Part shown: positions 60,381 through 64,000 of the stretch, in pieces
Position numbering within the stretch: position 1 is the first letter of the stretch
Layout of the letters: the number at the start of each line of letters is the position of its first letter
Origin: Saposhnikovia divaricata
Taxonomy: Eukaryota > Streptophyta > Magnoliopsida > Apiales > Apiaceae
Length of the DNA: 64,000 nucleotides
Reading direction: 5' to 3'
Assembly: GCA_036435485.1 (NCBI GenBank)
Contig: CM071600.1
Location: forward strand, 114,382,046 to 114,446,045
Program-made: the position numbers and the translations under genes
Notes under the pieces: model-generated
The model's input: the letters and a program-made list of their open reading frames with translations, nothing else
Told to the model about the DNA's origin: nothing
Databases searched by the model: none

Positions 60381-60747
60381 CCCTACCGTGAATATTTACT
60401 TACCCCTCCCCGCATTGTTTCTTCTTTACAGTGATTATACACACCCGAAACACACAGAATCTAATCTAATCTAATCTTTTAAATATTTTCAAACTAAAAT
60501 CCCTCTTTTAATAGAAATATCACAAATAATATTAATTTCTCCTTTTCTAAAAACATTACGAGCAATTGTATTTAGTAAACTAACGTAATTAAATTATAAT
60601 TACTATAAACTAAACAATTACCTTTTTGACCTTGAACATGTTACCTATTTAAATTTTCCTAACTAAATCCTCTCTTTTTCTAATCATATCACATGCATTC
60701 TATTTAATAAAATAAAATAATAATTTTATAATTACTAATAATTAACC
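60381..60747. other. AT-rich spacer, no gene seen
   Basis: Contains a short TCTAA repeat near 60460-60475; otherwise featureless. Confidence 0.5.
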
Positions 60748-61290
60748 TGATATGGGTGAAAAATAATCCCTAAAGACATAATTAATATAATATTTATTGG
60801 CTCATAAATAAGGCCCGAAACCCTAGTAGGGCATTAAATTCGTAGTTAATGATTAAGCCCAAAAGAACAGCCCAAACCGGGGACGCCCGGTATATGCTTG
60901 TTTCTAACATGGGCCTGATCCACAAACCGGAAACGTTCTAGAAACCAGGAACATTCTAGAATATCCCAGGGATATTGTGTAGCCTCGAAGGCACCTAATT
61001 CAACATGGATACTAATTCCTATAAGGAAGGAGTCATAACCTTCCTCAATAACGGTGACTTGTCCACCAAGTCTCCAAACCCTATTACGATTCTAAGGCTC
61101 CTACAACCTATATAAAGGGCCAGACCCCTCATCTCAGAACTACGTTTTTTGGCTTGATTCTCAACTCTGAGATACGTAGGCATCTTGTGAGGACCCGAAT
61201 TAGGTCACGATAACGCAAGTGCAGCCATTAAAGCACGAAGCTCACGAACCCTAGCCGCAATTCGATAACCCTACTTTTTATTCCACAACA
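60748..61290 (+). repeat. 5' LTR of a gypsy-type retroelement
   Basis: Starts TGATATGGGTG and ends about TTCCACAACA, directly before a primer site. An LTR promoter is visible (TATATAAAG at 61109-61117), followed by the transcript-side segment GAGATACGTAGGC common in Tat/Athila-type LTRs. The body of the element is missing in this window, because another LTR is inserted at 61323. The end is set by the primer site and may be off by a few bases. Confidence 0.7.
61109..61117 (+). promoter_or_regulatory. TATA box in the LTR
   Basis: TATATAAAG about 180 bp before the LTR end, in the expected U3/R position. Confidence 0.6.
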
Positions 61291-61292
61291 TT

Positions 61293-61309
61293 TGGCGCCG
61301 TTTGTGGGA
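61293..61309 (+). promoter_or_regulatory. Primer-binding site of Tat/Athila type
   Basis: TGGCGCCGTTTGTGGGA follows the LTR by about two bases. Primer sites beginning TGGCGCC are typical of Tat and Athila-like plant gypsy elements and differ from the Met-tRNA site of the chromovirus and the tandem element. Confidence 0.72.
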
Positions 61310-61322
61310 AGACAACATCAAC

Positions 61323-64000
61323 TGTGACGCCCCCAGATCCGGGGTCGGAGATCTAGGCGCTCACGGTCCATTTTCCATTAATAACATACATGTTCTTGCA
61401 CATAATGTATATAAAATAGCCATCGACCCCACAATAAACTCACACCGCACACACACACACAGGTTAGAGTCTCAGAAACGTCACACAATTGATTAAGCGG
61501 AAATAAAAGTTTCAGAGTTATTACAGACCGAATTAAATAGCATTTATGCTACCAGCAACACTTCGATATGAAGCGAAGTTGGCGGCTTGAAAGTTTGTTA
61601 CGATACACTGCTTTGCACAGGTCATACTGATATATAAAACATACTAACAAAAGTTGCCAACCAATCCGGCTAATGGGGCCTACCGGTGGAATCTCAACTG
61701 CTGCCTCGGGTCTAGTCACCTGCTTTCGGGCAGTCTGTCTGGGTCTTGCCATTTCTCTTAGCTGTTGTGTTTGTAAATTTGAAAACAAGCAAGAGTGAGC
61801 AACTATAGCTCAGCAAGAAATATATGTATAAGGTAAGCAATATAACATTTCATATGATTAGCAGTTATTAAACTCGTTTGTATCAATCAGTTATAAAATC
61901 ACTTGTCTTTGTTCATAAATTCCGAAGGTGCAACAATACGTGCCCTTGTTTTCAAAATAAACTTGCAGTTCTAGATACTGCATAAAGTCAACATCTTTCT
62001 CATCAAAATAGAGCACTATCAGCAACTTGGCACAAAAGCCTAAGAAGCAGTGTCAAAGCATTTTTCCAAAATGGAGGAATGGGACTTAAAGAAAACATAA
62101 AACGTGACAGGGATTGACGATGATCAGTCGCCACATCCAAGTGCAATAATCCGCGGGTCTTCTCTACCGGTAGAAGGATAGAAACTACATCCGTAACTAT
62201 CCTCGGGTGAAAACTACATCCGTAATCACCCTCGATGAAAACTACATCCGTAATCATCCTTCGGCAACACCTGGGCCGGAATAATAATTGATGGACCGCC
62301 TGGCTCACGGCCGCTTACACATCCCGGGAATCGTTCGTCAACGGTTCCCACACCTGCCAGAGTCCCTTTTTCTTTTTCTTTTAAAAACTTGATTTTGATT
62401 GAAAACTGAGTAATTGAGGTCCGACATCAGTCGACCAATGATTCTTGAAATCATACAAGAAGCAGAACCTGACCGGGTGTTTTCGAAAATGTTTTGAGTT
62501 CGAAAGAGTTCGAGTTTGAAAGTAATAAAGGTATCTTGGATTAACTTTGTCTTTAAAATAATGAGCAATAATTAATAAATGATATTTTAAGATTTAATAT
62601 TAATAATTAATAAAATAATTATTTAATAAAATAAACTTCTAATCCAAGATAGGGTTTCGAGTATTTACGAAGATATAAAAAAAATAATTACTTGAGTATA
62701 CGATACTCCCCGAATGACCCTTCGGGTTTTCGCAATTTAATTACGATATAATAATATACCGCTCCCCGGTCAATAGTATATACGGACCGCTACGACCTCT
62801 ATTGCTAGAGTCGTTGTCCGAGGAAAACATTTCAATCTAAGTTCAAGGGGTACAAACATATATGTACTTATACATCTCAATTGCATCAGTACTTCGATAA
62901 ACATAACATTTGATATGATTGAAAACTACAAACACAACAGTGAAAGTCCTTGTATATGTAAGTTTTGAAAAGTAAACTTGTCATGGTGTGGTTGGGGTGG
63001 TCGAACGTGCGGAGTGGAACGATCTATACATAAGCAATAACCGTCCGTTAGTACCTTAACAATATCTCTTTAATTGCGGGGTTTTAGGGGGTACAAAATT
63101 AACTTAACGACTTCGTCTTATGACACTCTAGCCCCACTATAGGTTCATGTCACCACTCGATTACGCTCGTCACTTATTCGACTTAATTTAGTTACCATAT
63201 CCGAGTCATGACCATTACCCCTAAAATTATACTCCACTTAACGACTTTTTCCATTGCGCGAATTTTACTCTAGCATTTTTATAAAATTGAAAAATTCATA
63301 TTTTAATCCAATTTCTTTTGGGTAGCCTTCAACACTGCATTTAATAGCTTCTCAAAGTTTTCCATGATCCCACATAAATTTTTAGGGGTTTAAACAAGGT
63401 TCACAAGGGGACCATTTAGTGCAGTCCGGAATCCAGAAACATATTTTACTTCTCCGGCCATAACTTAAAATCCATACATCACCTAGTCATGAACCTTATA
63501 TTTTTGAAAACTACATTCAAATACCTTTCCAACAATATATGGTAGGACCTCAGGGGACAAGATTTGGGGGTTCAAAACCATCTTACAAGACAGGTCAAGT
63601 TCCTGGAAAAACTCAGCATGCTAGTTTCACTTAAATCAACCAAGATTCTTACTTCCACAACACAACCAACATCTAATTCACCAAGTTCATACTTTATAAC
63701 ATTCATGGAGATACATATACTAACCACAATCATAAAAATCACAACCACAACACTAAAACTCAAGATCTATATCATCCATCACTTATACAACCAAGATTAA
63801 CACCAATACACATGGATCTATCACCAAACATCATAAACACTACATGGCCAAGAGGGGTTAAGGTTTTTATACCTTCTTGAGTATCTAGGAGCCTTGGGTA
63901 AGCCTTACAATTCTCAAGAACACCTTGAATGATCTCCTACAATCCTTATAATCCAAGATCTATAAGAAAACTTAACATTGTTACTATTCACAATAACTTT
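61323..64000 (-). mobile_element. Long LTR, 3' part, running off the window
   Basis: Its - strand end reads GACCCCGGATCTGGGGGCGT followed by CACA, the same terminal motif as the LTRs at 9765-14318 and 53677-59091. It interrupts the Tat-like element 30 bp after its LTR; a TSD TCAAC is predicted (61318-61322) but its partner lies outside. A 28-bp unit (AACTACATCCGTAAT) is repeated three times at 62182-62265. Near the 3' end a frame starts MARPRQTARK at 61752. At least 2.68 kb is present; whether it is solo or part of a full element is unknown. Confidence 0.85.
61549..61752 (-). other. Short ORF in the long LTR with a histone H3-like N-terminus
   Basis: From ATG 61752 the frame encodes 67 residues starting MARPRQTARKQVTRPEAA, compared with the histone H3 start MARTKQTARKS. 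The match covers only about ten residues; the remainder is not histone-like. The solo LTR at 9765-14318 has MARVRRTRRK followed by a stop at the corresponding place (10149-10117). Expression and function are unknown. Confidence 0.45.

Noticed and set aside
1..64000. tRNA, rRNA or snRNA genes
   Set aside because: No convincing tRNA-like or other structural RNA sequence was noticed by eye on either strand; a covariance-model scan was not possible.

Overview
The window is nuclear DNA of a flowering plant, most likely a eudicot. It is AT-rich, has GT-AG introns, carries receptor-like kinase genes of the LRK10L type, and is packed with plant transposons (chromovirus, L1-type LINEs, FAR1-type MULEs, Stowaway MITEs, very long LTRs). 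The plant family cannot be settled from the sequence; Apiaceae-like is only a guess. I found one gene that looks intact, one related kinase pseudogene, and otherwise layers of mobile elements in various states of decay.

Layout. 1-6.5 kb: an intact five-exon LRK10L-like receptor kinase (+) with a Stowaway MITE just upstream and two MITEs in its second intron. 6.5-8.4 kb: a broken L1 LINE (-). 8.9-19.8 kb: a Ty3/gypsy chromovirus with both LTRs and a GTCCA target duplication, itself hit twice, by a 4.55-kb solo LTR inside gag (TSD TCTGG) and by a 1.44-kb solo LTR one base inside its 3' LTR (TSD GATAT). 20.1-21.2 kb: a second LRK10L kinase (-), 5'-truncated and with one nonsense codon. 21.2-22.2 kb: two inverted copies of a foldback-like element around (TA)n. 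22.25-26.6 kb: a FAR1-type MULE flanked by (TA)n, with arrays of short palindromes at both ends and an antisense fragment of a plant-mobile-domain gene. 26.9-28.6 kb: an element with CGGTT-rich ends, nested with three Stowaway MITEs.

28.7-44.8 kb looks like one large Ulp1-carrying MULE. It has a (+) gene of at least 24 exons with two separate Ulp1/C48 cysteine protease domains (several nonsense codons; a LINE sits in one intron with a 14-bp target duplication), two unidentified small ORFs, and a convergent FAR1/MULE transposase (-) whose 5' end is cut off. 44.8-59.1 kb is an LTR-internal-LTR-internal-LTR array of a non-autonomous retroelement with LTRs of 5.4 kb and an internal region of only 1.42 kb without recognisable genes; the period is 6,837 bp and the first LTR is truncated. 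59.4-60.4 kb is a degenerate MULE relative. 60.7-61.3 kb is an LTR plus primer-binding site of another gypsy element, interrupted at 61,323 by a further long LTR (-) that runs off the window.

The most unusual points are the double-protease MULE gene with a triplicated 32-codon exon, the two families of short palindrome arrays, a histone-H3-tail-like start (MARxRxTxRK) conserved in two diverged long LTRs, paired hairpins with compensatory changes in the 5.4-kb LTR, and the extreme LTR-to-internal ratio of the tandem element. Nearly all premature stops seen can be explained by C-to-T or G-to-A change, as expected for methylated transposon DNA.
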